A program made the translations under genes and the position numbers. A model generated the notes under the pieces. It searched no databases, was not told the DNA's origin, and saw only the letters and a list, made by a program, of their open reading frames with translations. Positions 16,822-25,632 of a DNA stretch of 64,000 nucleotides are shown piece by piece. The stretch's first letter is position 1. Each line of letters opens with the position of its first letter. The DNA comes from GCA-020343675 sp964462945 (GTDB taxonomy: Bacteria; Planctomycetota; Phycisphaerae; Sedimentisphaerales; Anaerobacaceae), in contig CAYWZW010000008.1 in NCBI GenBank assembly GCA_964462945.1, positions 41,321 through 105,320 of the forward strand, written 5' to 3'.

Positions 16822-17982
16822 TTGAAGCATGAGAGGATCAGCCTCGCGTTGTTATGGTCAAAGTATGACGATAACGTCACTTCCGTGAATGATCTTGTGT
16901 TAGGATTGGACAAGAAGCGCTTCAACACCATGTTCGTTTTTCTAAGGGGCGATGCCGGCGAAAGGAACTTGTTGGAAGAAGCGGGATACGAGGTTTCACA
17001 TTTGTCCGATAGAACGACGCTCAACGCGTTTCGTTTTTCAGTTTTGTTCAGGCTGGTCAAAGTTCTAAAGCAACATCATGTTGACGTGCTCCATTGTCAC
17101 GCTCACAAAGCCACTGTTTACGGTGTTATGGCGGCGGCGCTGGCTAAAACGCCGGTTGTTCTGGCCCACGTGCACGGATTGGGCAGAAGCAGAAATCTGA
17201 GAAGGAAACTCACGAATTTCCTGTTGTTTCGAAAGATTGATCGGATTATTTGTGTAGCCAACAGCGTGAAAGAGGACGTCTTGAAAAGCAACTGGCGTTT
17301 GCCGGCGGAAAAACTGTCCATCCTGGAGAACTCCGTTGACTATGAGCGTTTCGCGGACGTATCCATTTCGAGAGCAACCGCAAAGCAGATGTTGGGAGTG
17401 CCGGCGGAGGCTTTTGTTTTTGGCACGGTGGGACGTCTGGCTCCGACGAAAGGCCTGTCTTATCTGATCGAGGCGTTCGAGAGGGTGAAAAAACAGGAGC
17501 CGGCGGCTCATCTTGTTCTGTTGGGAGACGGTCCGTGCAGAGCGGAGCTTGAACAGCAGGCATCGAATCTATCGTGCCGGGATGCAGTGCATTTCCTCGG
17601 TCACAGACGGAACATCGAACAATTGATCAGAGGCATGGACGTATTCGTGCTTTCTTCGGTGGCCGAGGGGATGCCGCGAGCTATTCTGGAGGTCATGGCG
17701 GCCGGGATTCCTTGTGTCGCCACCGCCGTGGGCGGGATTCCGGAGATTATCAATAGCCGGGAGGTGGGACTGCTGGCCCCACCACGAGACGCGGAGGCCC
17801 TGGCTCAGGCCATGACGAAGCTGGCGGCATCCCAGGAGCAGTTGCGAAAATACGCCGAGCAGGCAAGAGACCGGATCAGCCGGTTTTATTCGCATGAGGT
17901 GGTTCGCAAGAAGCTCGAGCGTCTTTATGAGAATGAGATCGAATTCCGGCAAAACAACGGTGGGCGAGGGCGCGGTGGCTAA
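16822..17982 (+). CDS. Family 4 (GT-B) glycosyltransferase
   Basis: This 386-residue protein starts at TTG 16822, which has GGGAG before it. The N-terminal domain contains VDVLHCHAHKATVYG and an acceptor-side segment. The C-terminal domain has the GT4 pattern VFGTVGRLAPTKGLSYLIEA, LLGDGPCRAELE and the E-x7-E motif in AEGMPRAILEVMAAG. Retaining enzymes of this family use UDP- or GDP-sugars at the cytoplasmic membrane to build O-chains or exopolysaccharide. Its end overlaps the next glycosyltransferase by eight bases. Confidence 0.92.
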   Translation: MKHERISLALLWSKYDDNVTSVNDLVLGLDKKRFNTMFVFLRGDAGERNLLEEAGYEVSHLSDRTTLNAFRFSVLFRLVKVLKQHHVDVLHCHAHKATVYGVMAAALAKTPVVLAHVHGLGRSRNLRRKLTNFLLFRKIDRIICVANSVKEDVLKSNWRLPAEKLSILENSVDYERFADVSISRATAKQMLGVPAEAFVFGTVGRLAPTKGLSYLIEAFERVKKQEPAAHLVLLGDGPCRAELEQQASNLSCRDAVHFLGHRRNIEQLIRGMDVFVLSSVAEGMPRAILEVMAAGIPCVATAVGGIPEIINSREVGLLAPPRDAEALAQAMTKLAASQEQLRKYAEQARDRISRFYSHEVVRKKLERLYENEIEFRQNNGGRGRGG

Positions 17983-18910
17983 GGTGAGCGTGATCATTCC
18001 GACGTATAACGGCAGCGGCGTCGTCAAAGGGACCATTTCTTCGGTTTTGGCTCAGACGTGGCCGGACGTGGAAGTGATCGTCGTTGATGACGGCTCGACC
18101 GACGATACCCGTGCCGTAGTTGAGAATCTGCGCAACGGCAGGGTAAGCTACTTCTACAAGACAAACGGCGGCCCCGCCAGCGCCCGCAATTTCGGCTTGT
18201 CCAAAGTGGAAGGTGACTACGTTGCCTTTTTGGACCACGATGATTCGTGGCCCCGGAACTATATTGAAGCCATGGTCCACCGGCTGGAAAACAACGCTGA
18301 GTATGGGGCGGCGTATAGCCCCCTTACGGTCGTTTATCCCGACGGGCGTAAAGTCAAATCGTATAAGAAGCCGCAGGGAAAAAGCGGACGGCTCACACTG
18401 GATTTATTCAAGCATGGATTTATCTGGACCTCCGCAACGGTAATCAGAAGGTCCGTGTTGAACCATTTCTATTTTGACGAATCACTCAGGCGTTCCTACG
18501 AGGATGGCGATTACTTCTTACGGTTGTCAACCCGGTGCCCATTTTTGTTTGTCGGTGAGGTTGAAGCAATCCGGACGGAACACAATGAGAATTTCTCCGC
18601 CAAAGTGGGTATCCAGCCCACGAGAATCCTGGTATTGGAAAGATTCTATTACAAATTGGGTGGCGACAGGCAGATCCCTGCCGGGATTGCCAGACGGCGA
18701 CTCAGCCACGCCTGCCGTACGGTTGCAGAGGCCTGCCGTCGTGAGGCAAAACGGTCGGCGGCCATCAGCTTGTACAGACGCGCTATCCGGTATTGGCCCG
18801 TGGATGCGCGGCTCTACTTCGGATTGGGCAAAGCCGTGCTGTTAAAAGAGCGGAACGATGCAAATCCCAACTGGCGAATACCTGAGCCCCTGCCGGATAT
18901 TGAAACCTGA
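17975..18910 (+). CDS. Family 2 glycosyltransferase
   Basis: The GTG at 17975 is chosen because it sits just behind GAGGGCGC and gives MAKVSVIIPTYNGSG, a normal GT2 N-terminus; the frame is open further upstream. The protein has 311 residues. The nucleotide-binding VIVVDDGSTDDT and the FLDHDDSW metal motif are conserved, and the C-terminal 60 residues are basic and helical. The eight-base overlap with the GT4 gene suggests coupling. It probably acts in the same polysaccharide pathway. Confidence 0.9.
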   Translation: MAKVSVIIPTYNGSGVVKGTISSVLAQTWPDVEVIVVDDGSTDDTRAVVENLRNGRVSYFYKTNGGPASARNFGLSKVEGDYVAFLDHDDSWPRNYIEAMVHRLENNAEYGAAYSPLTVVYPDGRKVKSYKKPQGKSGRLTLDLFKHGFIWTSATVIRRSVLNHFYFDESLRRSYEDGDYFLRLSTRCPFLFVGEVEAIRTEHNENFSAKVGIQPTRILVLERFYYKLGGDRQIPAGIARRRLSHACRTVAEACRREAKRSAAISLYRRAIRYWPVDARLYFGLGKAVLLKERNDANPNWRIPEPLPDIET

Positions 18911-18918
18911 AGGTGTGT

Positions 18919-19581
18919 ATGGGACTTTGTGGCTCATTTTCAAAACCCGACAATTACTACGAGAGCAGCAGAGAAGTGATGCTCCAATATATTCCACTCA
19001 CCGTCAGGAGGACTTTGGAGTTTGGATGCGGATGCGGCTTTTTCTCCGAGTCTATAAGGAAACGGATGCACGCCGAATGTTGGGGAGTGGAAATCAATGA
19101 ACGAGCGGCACAAATCGCTTCTGAAAAGCTATATAAAGTAATAAGAAGTGATGCAACCGATTCGTTAACGATACTTCCTGACGATTATTTTGACTGTATT
19201 ATCCTGAATGACGTTTTAGAGCATCTTGCGGATCCGTTCTATCTCCTGGACAAGATGAAGGCTAAGCTGAACAACGGGGGTGTCGCGGTTCTCTCGATAC
19301 CCAATGTCAGGTTTTGGAATCATTTGCGCGCCTTCGTATGGCGAGGGGAATGGGATTATCAGGATGCAGGGATATTGGACAATACCCATCTGCGTTTTTT
19401 TACGTACAAGAGCCTGGTCAAATTATTCCGGACGTCGGGTTACGAAATTTTGACTATGGAAGGATTGAATCCTACTCATAATACGAAGTTCAGAATTGTG
19501 AATCTTCTTCTGCTGAATAGGTTGTGGGACGCCCGATACCACCACTTTGCCTGTGTGATTAAGCCGGCAGATAGAAAATAG
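18919..19581 (+). CDS. Class I SAM-dependent methyltransferase
   Basis: The product has about 220 residues; a GTG six bases earlier is an alternative start. Motif I is LEFGCGCGFFSE, with the acidic end of strand 2 in WGVEINERA. The post-I region FDCIILNDVLEHLADPF is typical of the Methyltransf_23-type enzymes found in sugar gene clusters. Such enzymes methylate sugar hydroxyls or terminal residues. It begins eight bases after the preceding glycosyltransferase and is probably cotranscribed. GC content falls from here to about 22.5 kb, a mark of a horizontally assembled polysaccharide locus. Confidence 0.88.
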   Translation: MGLCGSFSKPDNYYESSREVMLQYIPLTVRRTLEFGCGCGFFSESIRKRMHAECWGVEINERAAQIASEKLYKVIRSDATDSLTILPDDYFDCIILNDVLEHLADPFYLLDKMKAKLNNGGVAVLSIPNVRFWNHLRAFVWRGEWDYQDAGILDNTHLRFFTYKSLVKLFRTSGYEILTMEGLNPTHNTKFRIVNLLLLNRLWDARYHHFACVIKPADRK

Positions 19582-19723
19582 CCTTGAAATGGGTAAACCG
19601 GGATTCCCCAGTTAACTGGTGATAAATAGACGCCATTTCGATACCAAGGCGCCAGTACGGTGAATATGGAAGAGTGAAGAAGATTTTGTATCAAATAGCA
19701 AATGTCGTTGGGAAACTGGAAAA

Positions 19724-20452
19724 GTGAACGATTTAGAAAAATACTTTGCCAATAATTCGGGCAATCTTATCCACAAGTGGCAGCACTATTTCGAGATCTA
19801 TGACCGACACTTCTCAAGATTCAGGGGAACTGAAGTTCACGTGCTAGAGATTGGAGTGTTCCACGGTGGTTCGTTGCAGATGTGGAACAACTACTTTGGC
19901 CCGAGTGCGAAGATATATGGAGTGGATATCAATCCACATTGCAAGGAACTTGAAGAAGAGAATATCAAGATATTCATTGGTGATCAGGCGAGTCGGGAGT
20001 TTCTGGAATCTCTGGCCGAGGAAATCCCGAGGATTGATATCCTTATTGATGATGGCGGTCATAGGATGGAGCAACAGACAAACACATTTGAGGTTCTCTT
20101 CCCCCATATAGACAAAAACGGGATATACCTATGCGAGGATCTGTGCACATCTTACTGGAAGAGATGTGGCGGCGGCTATCGCAAGAAAGGCACATTTGTG
20201 GAATACAGCAAGGGACTCATCGACCTGCTTCATGGATGGCATTCCAGGGAACCAAAGAAGTTCGGCGTGACCGAGTTCACAAGGTCTGTAGATTCGCTGC
20301 ACTACTATGACGGTGTACTCGTGATTGAAAAACGACTTAGGGAAAAGCCCTGCGATTTGAAGACGGGGCATCCTCGGGTGCCAGCTTACGATCCTGGCGC
20401 CCCATCTTTTTGGGAGCGAGCAACACGGTGGATACGCGCCTCAAAGACATAG
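19724..20452 (+). CDS. CmcI/Methyltransf_24-like methyltransferase
   Basis: The GTG 19724 start has GGAAAAG before it. The 242-residue protein has the SAM-binding LEIGVFHGGSLQMW and YGVDINP, then IDILIDDGGHRMEQQ, which is typical of the CmcI and rhamnosyl O-methyltransferase group. These enzymes methylate sugars or small metabolites using SAM and a divalent metal. The C-terminus runs into, and overlaps in another frame, the fragment at 20410-20613. Methylation of the rhamnose-containing chain is a reasonable inference. Confidence 0.85.
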   Translation: MNDLEKYFANNSGNLIHKWQHYFEIYDRHFSRFRGTEVHVLEIGVFHGGSLQMWNNYFGPSAKIYGVDINPHCKELEEENIKIFIGDQASREFLESLAEEIPRIDILIDDGGHRMEQQTNTFEVLFPHIDKNGIYLCEDLCTSYWKRCGGGYRKKGTFVEYSKGLIDLLHGWHSREPKKFGVTEFTRSVDSLHYYDGVLVIEKRLREKPCDLKTGHPRVPAYDPGAPSFWERATRWIRASKT

Positions 20453-20613
20453 TGGATAGACACGTTCTGCTTATCGATGATGCCCGCTGCTTTGGCGGCG
20501 GTAATGACTACCCCGACGCGAAAACACTTGAGAGGTTCATTTTAGACATGCGCCCAAACTGGGTCTTTCAGATCAAGGATGATATTATCAGAGCACATGC
20601 CAAAAGGTCTTAG
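20410..20613 (+). pseudogene. C-terminal fragment of a second methyltransferase-like protein
   Basis: The 67 codons read DRHVLLIDDARCFGGGNDYP, then TLERFILDMRPNW and IKDDIIRAHAKR. This is the tail pattern of cell-surface-locus methyltransferases (LIDDAR, then a C-terminal Asp-Ile-Ile-Arg). The SAM-binding N-terminal two thirds are absent, and the frame starts inside the end of the preceding gene. It is therefore interpreted as a remnant left by deletion or recombination. A genuine 67-residue protein is less likely. Confidence 0.55.
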
Positions 20614-20615
20614 CA

Positions 20616-20759
20616 ATGAGCTTGCTTGTTTTGAGAAATAATCCTGAGAGGGTAAGCTTCAGACAGCGGACTCGGGTTTGCCCGACAAGGTGCACGATTG
20701 ATAATACCGAATGCATAACTCCATTTTATGGTTGGGCTCAACGCAAATGTCAAAGATAG
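20616..20759 (+). pseudogene. N-terminal fragment of a glycosyltransferase, paralogous to 21397
   Basis: The 47 codons open with MSLLVLRNNPERVSFRQR, which matches MKLLILTNNPQRASFRQR, the start of the glycosyltransferase at 21397. The similarity stops after about 20 residues and the frame ends 27 codons later. It directly follows the methyltransferase fragment and overlaps the beginning of the next gene, so it marks a recombination scar. Confidence 0.6.
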
Positions 20760-21382
20760 TTCGGGATCTGAGAAGAAGTTTAAAGCTGAAATTATCATTT
20801 GCCAGGAGACAAATGATAAAGCCCGCTCTTCCGAGGAATCGAGACGGCAAGGTCCTGGTCCACGTCGGCTGCGGGCAGAAAAGCAGTCCTGAATTCATCA
20901 ACATTGACGCCCAGCCATTCGCACACGTTCACATTGTCACAGATGATATCACCTCTCTGGCGGACTTCGAGACCGGAACGGTTGACTTGATATACATGTG
21001 CCATGTCTTGGAGCACATCAAAGGAGATGATCTCAGGAAAGTCCTGTCAGAAATGAGAAGAGCGCTCAAAGATGGCGGCGTCTTGAGGATTTCTGTTCCT
21101 GATTTCGATGCCCTGATAAAAGTCTATGACGCTTCGGGCAAAGACATGAATTCAATCCGCCGCCAATTGATGGGCGGGCAGGATCACCAGTACAATATCC
21201 ACTATTCTGTTTTCAATCATCAACGGCTGGCAGAATTGCTCAAAGAAGCCGGATTCCAAAAGGTTGTTCCGTGGGATCCTGATCACTGCCAGTATCACAA
21301 TTTCAAAGACCGCGCTTCCCGGAAAATGAACGTGAACGGCAAAGAATACATGATCAGCCTGAACCTGGAAGCGGTGAAATAG
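20747..21382 (+). CDS. Class I SAM-dependent methyltransferase
   Basis: About 211 residues from ATG 20747; an ATG at 20711 would give 223 but lies within the upstream fragment. Motif I VLVHVGCGQKSSPEFINID and the LIYMCHVLEHI post-I motif place it with the small predicted methyltransferases of sugar clusters (COG4627-like). GGVLRISVPDFD is the conserved strand 5 region. No membrane segment is present. It lies between the gene fragments and the GT4 gene at 21397 and probably modifies the same glycan or its lipid carrier. Confidence 0.85.
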   Translation: MSKIVRDLRRSLKLKLSFARRQMIKPALPRNRDGKVLVHVGCGQKSSPEFINIDAQPFAHVHIVTDDITSLADFETGTVDLIYMCHVLEHIKGDDLRKVLSEMRRALKDGGVLRISVPDFDALIKVYDASGKDMNSIRRQLMGGQDHQYNIHYSVFNHQRLAELLKEAGFQKVVPWDPDHCQYHNFKDRASRKMNVNGKEYMISLNLEAVK

Positions 21383-21396
21383 GTCCTCCCGTGTGA

Positions 21397-22398
21397 ATGA
21401 AGCTGTTAATCCTGACAAATAATCCGCAGCGTGCGAGCTTTAGGCAGCGAATTGGAGTTTATCTTGACATTTTGCGGGCAACCGGCATAGACTGCGAAGT
21501 AGCTCGGCTGCCGTCCGGCTTTCTGGGGCGTCGGAAGCTTTTTAAGCGAGCGGCGGATTTCGACGGCGTTTTCCTCCATAAGAAAGGCCTGAACCTTTTC
21601 GACGCTTGGTGCCTTCGCAAGTATAGCAGAAAGATAATCTACAACTTCGACGACGCGGTAATGTATAGCGACAAGAATCCTGACCGCTACAGCCGGTCAC
21701 ACTTCGTACCTTTTCGCAGAACCGTTCGGCTGGCCGGCATCGTCATCACCGGCAGCTCTTACCTTGCCGAACAGGCAAAAAGGTTCAACTCCCATGTTGA
21801 GGTTCTCCCTATCGGCTTGAAAGTCAGTGACTACAGGTCTGATTGTCGTATCAAAGCCGATGACAAGATCCGGCTTGTTTGGATAGGCAGCCGGAGCACA
21901 TTAGGCTACCTTAAAGAAATCAGGCCCGCGATTGAAGAAATCGCAGCACGCTTCGACAATGTCATTCTGCGAATCATATCCGATGAGTTCCCGGAGCCGG
22001 GCAACATGTTTGTCGAAAGGCGTTTGTGGTCCAAGGATACTCGCGGAATTGACCTGGCAACGAGCGACATAGGGCTTGCACCGTTGCCGGACAACCGATT
22101 CACCAGAGGTAAATGCAGCTTCAAAGTCCTGGAATATTCCGCCGCCGGTTTACCTGTTATTGCCTCGCCGGTGGGAACAAACTCGGAGTATGTAAAAGAA
22201 GGTGTCACGGGGTTCCTGGCGGCAGACGCCCGGCAATGGGTGGACAGAATGGTTCAATTGATTGAGAATTCCCAATTGAGGGAACAAATGGGTCGAGAAG
22301 GCCGGGCCTACGCAGAAAGATTTGACGTGAGCGTAATCGCAGGACAACTGGCGAAATTGATTACAACTTGCCAGCAAAACTCGGCAACGAAAAAATGA
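21397..22398 (+). CDS. Family 4-like (GT-B) glycosyltransferase
   Basis: The 333-residue protein opens with MKLLILTNNPQRASFRQRIG. It has the GT-B C-terminal signature in IRLVWIGSRSTLGYL, IGLAPLPDN, and CSFKVLEYSAAGLPVIASPVG. The last part contains the Lys/Glu pair that binds the nucleotide diphosphate. The N-terminal acceptor domain includes IIYNFDDAVMYSD. It starts 14 bases after the methyltransferase. A truncated copy of its first 20 codons lies at 20616, so this gene type was once duplicated here. Confidence 0.9.
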   Translation: MKLLILTNNPQRASFRQRIGVYLDILRATGIDCEVARLPSGFLGRRKLFKRAADFDGVFLHKKGLNLFDAWCLRKYSRKIIYNFDDAVMYSDKNPDRYSRSHFVPFRRTVRLAGIVITGSSYLAEQAKRFNSHVEVLPIGLKVSDYRSDCRIKADDKIRLVWIGSRSTLGYLKEIRPAIEEIAARFDNVILRIISDEFPEPGNMFVERRLWSKDTRGIDLATSDIGLAPLPDNRFTRGKCSFKVLEYSAAGLPVIASPVGTNSEYVKEGVTGFLAADARQWVDRMVQLIENSQLREQMGREGRAYAERFDVSVIAGQLAKLITTCQQNSATKK

Positions 22399-22544
22399 CG
22401 GAAAATTCCAGACAATTACCTCGAAGAGTCATAAGTCTCATTTGCGACATCGAAATACAGGAGCTATGATTAGCCTTATGATTAAGGTTATCGCGCCGTC
22501 TTCGATGACCGTATTTTGAGACTCGTATCTTATGGAAGCAAAAC

Positions 22545-23276
22545 ATGGCAGGCAGGCTCGGTTTGTTGATCAAAAAGAAGCTTCTTGGAAAGAACAAAAA
22601 CCTGGTGTCTCTCGATGAACCGTATGAGGTCATGGCCCGCCTTTTGAAAAGCCACCCCGTAACAGGAATCATCGATGCAGGCGCAAGCGACGGCCGGGTA
22701 TCAAGAAAGCTGCTGCGAAAGTTTCCGGCCGCGCACGCTTATGCCTTTGAGCCTAACCCCCTTTATACTGAAACGCTTAAGCAATACGCAAAGGACGATC
22801 CCAGATTCCGTCCCCAGTTTTTGGCGCTGTCCGACCACGAGGGCAGGGCGACCCTTCACGTGACGGAATCTCCCGGAAGCACGTCCCTTTTTGTGCCGGG
22901 AAGCCGCCTGAACGAAATGGAGCCCGAGGGCGCATCGGTGAAAAGTTTAGAGCAGGTCGAGCTTGTCACCATCGATCGATGGGCGCAGCGCAACGGTGAT
23001 CCGGCCATCCAGTTGATGAAATTTGACATCCAGGCCGGGGAGCTCAAGGCGCTTCGAGGAGCCGTTCGCGTCCTGCGGAGCTCGACGCTCCTGGTCTATA
23101 CGGAGATATGGTTCAATCCTGTGTACGATGGCGGCGCGATTTACAGTGAGATTGACTTGTTTCTACGCGAGCATGGATTCGCATTGTACGATATATTCAA
23201 GCCCAAATATAATCCCCGCGGGCTAATCATGTGGGCAAATGCCCTCTTTCTGAATGTTGGACGAATGGGCCTGTAG
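22545..23276 (+). CDS. FkbM family methyltransferase
   Basis: The 243-residue protein contains TGIIDAGASDGRVSRKLL as motif I, AYAFEPNPLYTETL as the acidic loop and LALSDHEGRATLHV. The FkbM-specific end (VELVTIDRWA and LMKFDIQAGELKALRGA) is also present. FkbM enzymes O-methylate sugars and polyketides. It closes the plus-strand polysaccharide locus and converges on the kinase gene at 23320. The 146-bp gap before it holds no gene. Confidence 0.92.
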   Translation: MAGRLGLLIKKKLLGKNKNLVSLDEPYEVMARLLKSHPVTGIIDAGASDGRVSRKLLRKFPAAHAYAFEPNPLYTETLKQYAKDDPRFRPQFLALSDHEGRATLHVTESPGSTSLFVPGSRLNEMEPEGASVKSLEQVELVTIDRWAQRNGDPAIQLMKFDIQAGELKALRGAVRVLRSSTLLVYTEIWFNPVYDGGAIYSEIDLFLREHGFALYDIFKPKYNPRGLIMWANALFLNVGRMGL

Positions 23277-23319
23277 AATCACAGGGGCTGTTTTTTCCAC
23301 TGCATCGGGTGGTTACATA

Positions 23320-25587
23320 CTAAAGGGCTCGGTCCTCGAACCAGTGCTTCTTACGCGACCTGCGATCTGTCTCGGCGATTATTTTTTTTGCCCATCCGGA
23401 GCTCTGACCTTGAATCCGGCGGTTTTCACTGAGATAGACCTTGAAGAACCTTAAGCGGTCGGCGTTGCTGATGCCGTGCCGGATCATGTTGACCTGTATG
23501 AGATTTTTCAGTCGCAGCCGGGCCGGCAGATGGTGAAACTTCCGGGTGCGCTCATTATCGATAAAGTAGAACCGCCAATTCTCGTGTTCTTTCACAACCA
23601 ATACGTTGCCCAGCCGCAAGTCTCCATGGGAAATGCCCTTGGCGTGCATTTGGCCCATTGTTTTGGCAAACGCTTCGATCAAAGCCCGTCTGGCAGCCCG
23701 CGTATTCTTGTCGGAGCCTTGGCCGATATCAGTTAGAAGCTGCGGCATTGATTTGGCGTTTACGACCTCCTCGGTCAGCAGGAGATTGTCAGTACAAAAC
23801 GGACCAAGGCGGCGTTCGAATAATCCCATGACGGCTGGAGCATCAAATCCATTCTTGAGCAGCATTAACGAAGCATTGTATGCACGCTTAGCCGGACTGC
23901 GACGAAGAAGATGCTTTGCAAAATCCAGCCTCGAGCGATAAAGATACTGCTTCATGTAAAGAGTAAGGCTCTGGCCGTTGGCGGAAAGACTGCACTTGAA
24001 CACGCGCGTATGATCGGACGACGGCACTCTCGCAAAAGGGCCTTGGCGATCCGCGTGGGAATCCCTCACCGATAGCAAGCTGCTGATATTATCTTTGGGC
24101 AGGCTTTTATGGATGCGGATTACCCAATCATCAATTCTTACCTTGTCAAAGGCGTTGCCAAGTCTGTGGCGAAAGGCCTTTCTTCCCGAAATCAGCATCT
24201 GACCGCCATCGCGTGTCATGGGCGAGCCGTCTCGCACTCGCAGGAATCGCTCCATATCCTTCGCTTGCTTGTTCCTGTACAGTAGTCTCCATCTATGAAT
24301 AATCATCCCATCGAGGTCGGTCAGGACAGGGCCGTTCTTCGTAACCAACACGTTTGTGTGTTTCAGGTCACCGTGAGTGATGCGATATTTCCACAGCTTT
24401 TCAAGCAGTTGAATAATCTCCTGAGTCACCGCCAAACGGTGCTCTCTGTGAACGCTGTCGTCCTGCAGAAAATCGTCAAGTTTCTGTCCTTCAACGTACT
24501 CGGTTACCAGATACGAATTCCATACCAGCAATCCCTTGCGCTGCTCGATATAGGCCAAGGGCTTGGGCGTGGATATTTCCAGCATCCCCAGCCGATGTCC
24601 GTGCAGCCACGCTCGACAAGCCCGTGACCTTTTCACCGTATGGCGCAGGGAGTGAATGAAGCCCCTGTGATTATATCTTTTGACGACCACGTCCTTGCCG
24701 TTCCACGTCAAGCGGGAGACGCAAGAGGTCTGGCCGTTTTTGAAAATTTGTCCGGCGTCCATTAACGCATCGACGTGCTCGATGAAATCATTCATCGCCG
24801 TTTCGTGACACAAGCCTCTGTCAAACTCAGCGACGTATCGCCGGTCCCTGATTCTAAGCTGCCTCCTGTTTGTCCGAAGGCACTTTCTCAGACCGCCCCG
24901 GATGCTTCTTTTTCGATGGGCAGTCAGTTGTTTCTGCAACAGCGCCTCATCTGCTTTTCCAAAGTGCCAGCCCCGTGCTCCAAAGTACTCCTCGCAGATG
25001 GCCCTGGCCGACGTGGCATCACCGCTTGGCAAATAGCGCACCAACAAGGCCAATTGAGAAACACTTTTTTTCCGGGGCACCTCACGCGCGAAAAAACGCA
25101 TCTGGCTCGGGTCAAGGGCATATATCCGATCGCCTGCCACGAGGAAATTGCGCAAATGCAGGTCCTTTTGCAGGACCCCCTTGCTGTGCTGCCTTGCCAG
25201 CTCCCTGCATACTCGAATCAACATCTCCAGCTCATCAGGTTTTCTTGTTGTCTCGGTCAGAACATCCAGAACGGTTGCCGAATTGACAATCTTTTCCAAG
25301 ACAACAGCCCACCGTCCGTCTTTTGTTTGTCCAAAGAAAAGGGGCTTGGGCGAGCTCAATTCCCGCTTTTGCAGCCGGTTTAATCCCCGCCATTCTCTTC
25401 GCAGGTGTCGCCGTGCGCTGATTCTGTGCAAAAAGACCTTTGCGACCACGCTTCTGTCGTTCCACCGAGCGTCATATATTTCGCGCCTGCCGGGAACAGC
25501 CCGCAGAAGGCCCGTACAGAGCAAAGACTGTTCTTCCTCTCTTGACGACATGCATTTGATCACCAGTTGAAAGGGGAATTCAGCCAT
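23320..25587 (-). CDS. Triple LPS/Kdo-kinase-like protein
   Basis: The 755-residue protein contains three successive kinase-like domains of the RfaP/KdkA/InaA type. Domain 1 (about 35-210) has Lys50 in VVAKVF, the loop LQKDLHLRNFL (139-149) and Asp159. Domain 2 (about 285-460) has VVVKRYN (Lys303), ITHGDLKHTNVLV with Asp407, and LTDLDGM with Asp425. Domain 3 (about 525-750) has MKQYLYRS (Lys546), ISHGDLRLGNVLV with Asp656, and FIDNERTR with Asp677. Usual members are single domains of about 250 residues that phosphorylate lipid A-core sugars. No membrane segment is visible. With lpxI and lpxD next to it, core phosphorylation is the likely role. A fusion of this kind is unusual. Confidence 0.82.
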   Translation of the reverse strand: MAEFPFQLVIKCMSSREEEQSLLCTGLLRAVPGRREIYDARWNDRSVVAKVFLHRISARRHLRREWRGLNRLQKRELSSPKPLFFGQTKDGRWAVVLEKIVNSATVLDVLTETTRKPDELEMLIRVCRELARQHSKGVLQKDLHLRNFLVAGDRIYALDPSQMRFFAREVPRKKSVSQLALLVRYLPSGDATSARAICEEYFGARGWHFGKADEALLQKQLTAHRKRSIRGGLRKCLRTNRRQLRIRDRRYVAEFDRGLCHETAMNDFIEHVDALMDAGQIFKNGQTSCVSRLTWNGKDVVVKRYNHRGFIHSLRHTVKRSRACRAWLHGHRLGMLEISTPKPLAYIEQRKGLLVWNSYLVTEYVEGQKLDDFLQDDSVHREHRLAVTQEIIQLLEKLWKYRITHGDLKHTNVLVTKNGPVLTDLDGMIIHRWRLLYRNKQAKDMERFLRVRDGSPMTRDGGQMLISGRKAFRHRLGNAFDKVRIDDWVIRIHKSLPKDNISSLLSVRDSHADRQGPFARVPSSDHTRVFKCSLSANGQSLTLYMKQYLYRSRLDFAKHLLRRSPAKRAYNASLMLLKNGFDAPAVMGLFERRLGPFCTDNLLLTEEVVNAKSMPQLLTDIGQGSDKNTRAARRALIEAFAKTMGQMHAKGISHGDLRLGNVLVVKEHENWRFYFIDNERTRKFHHLPARLRLKNLIQVNMIRHGISNADRLRFFKVYLSENRRIQGQSSGWAKKIIAETDRRSRKKHWFEDRAL

Positions 25588-25632
25588 AAGGTCTTTGCTT
25601 TCGCGCGGGCCGCTCAGCGAAATTCGAATGTC

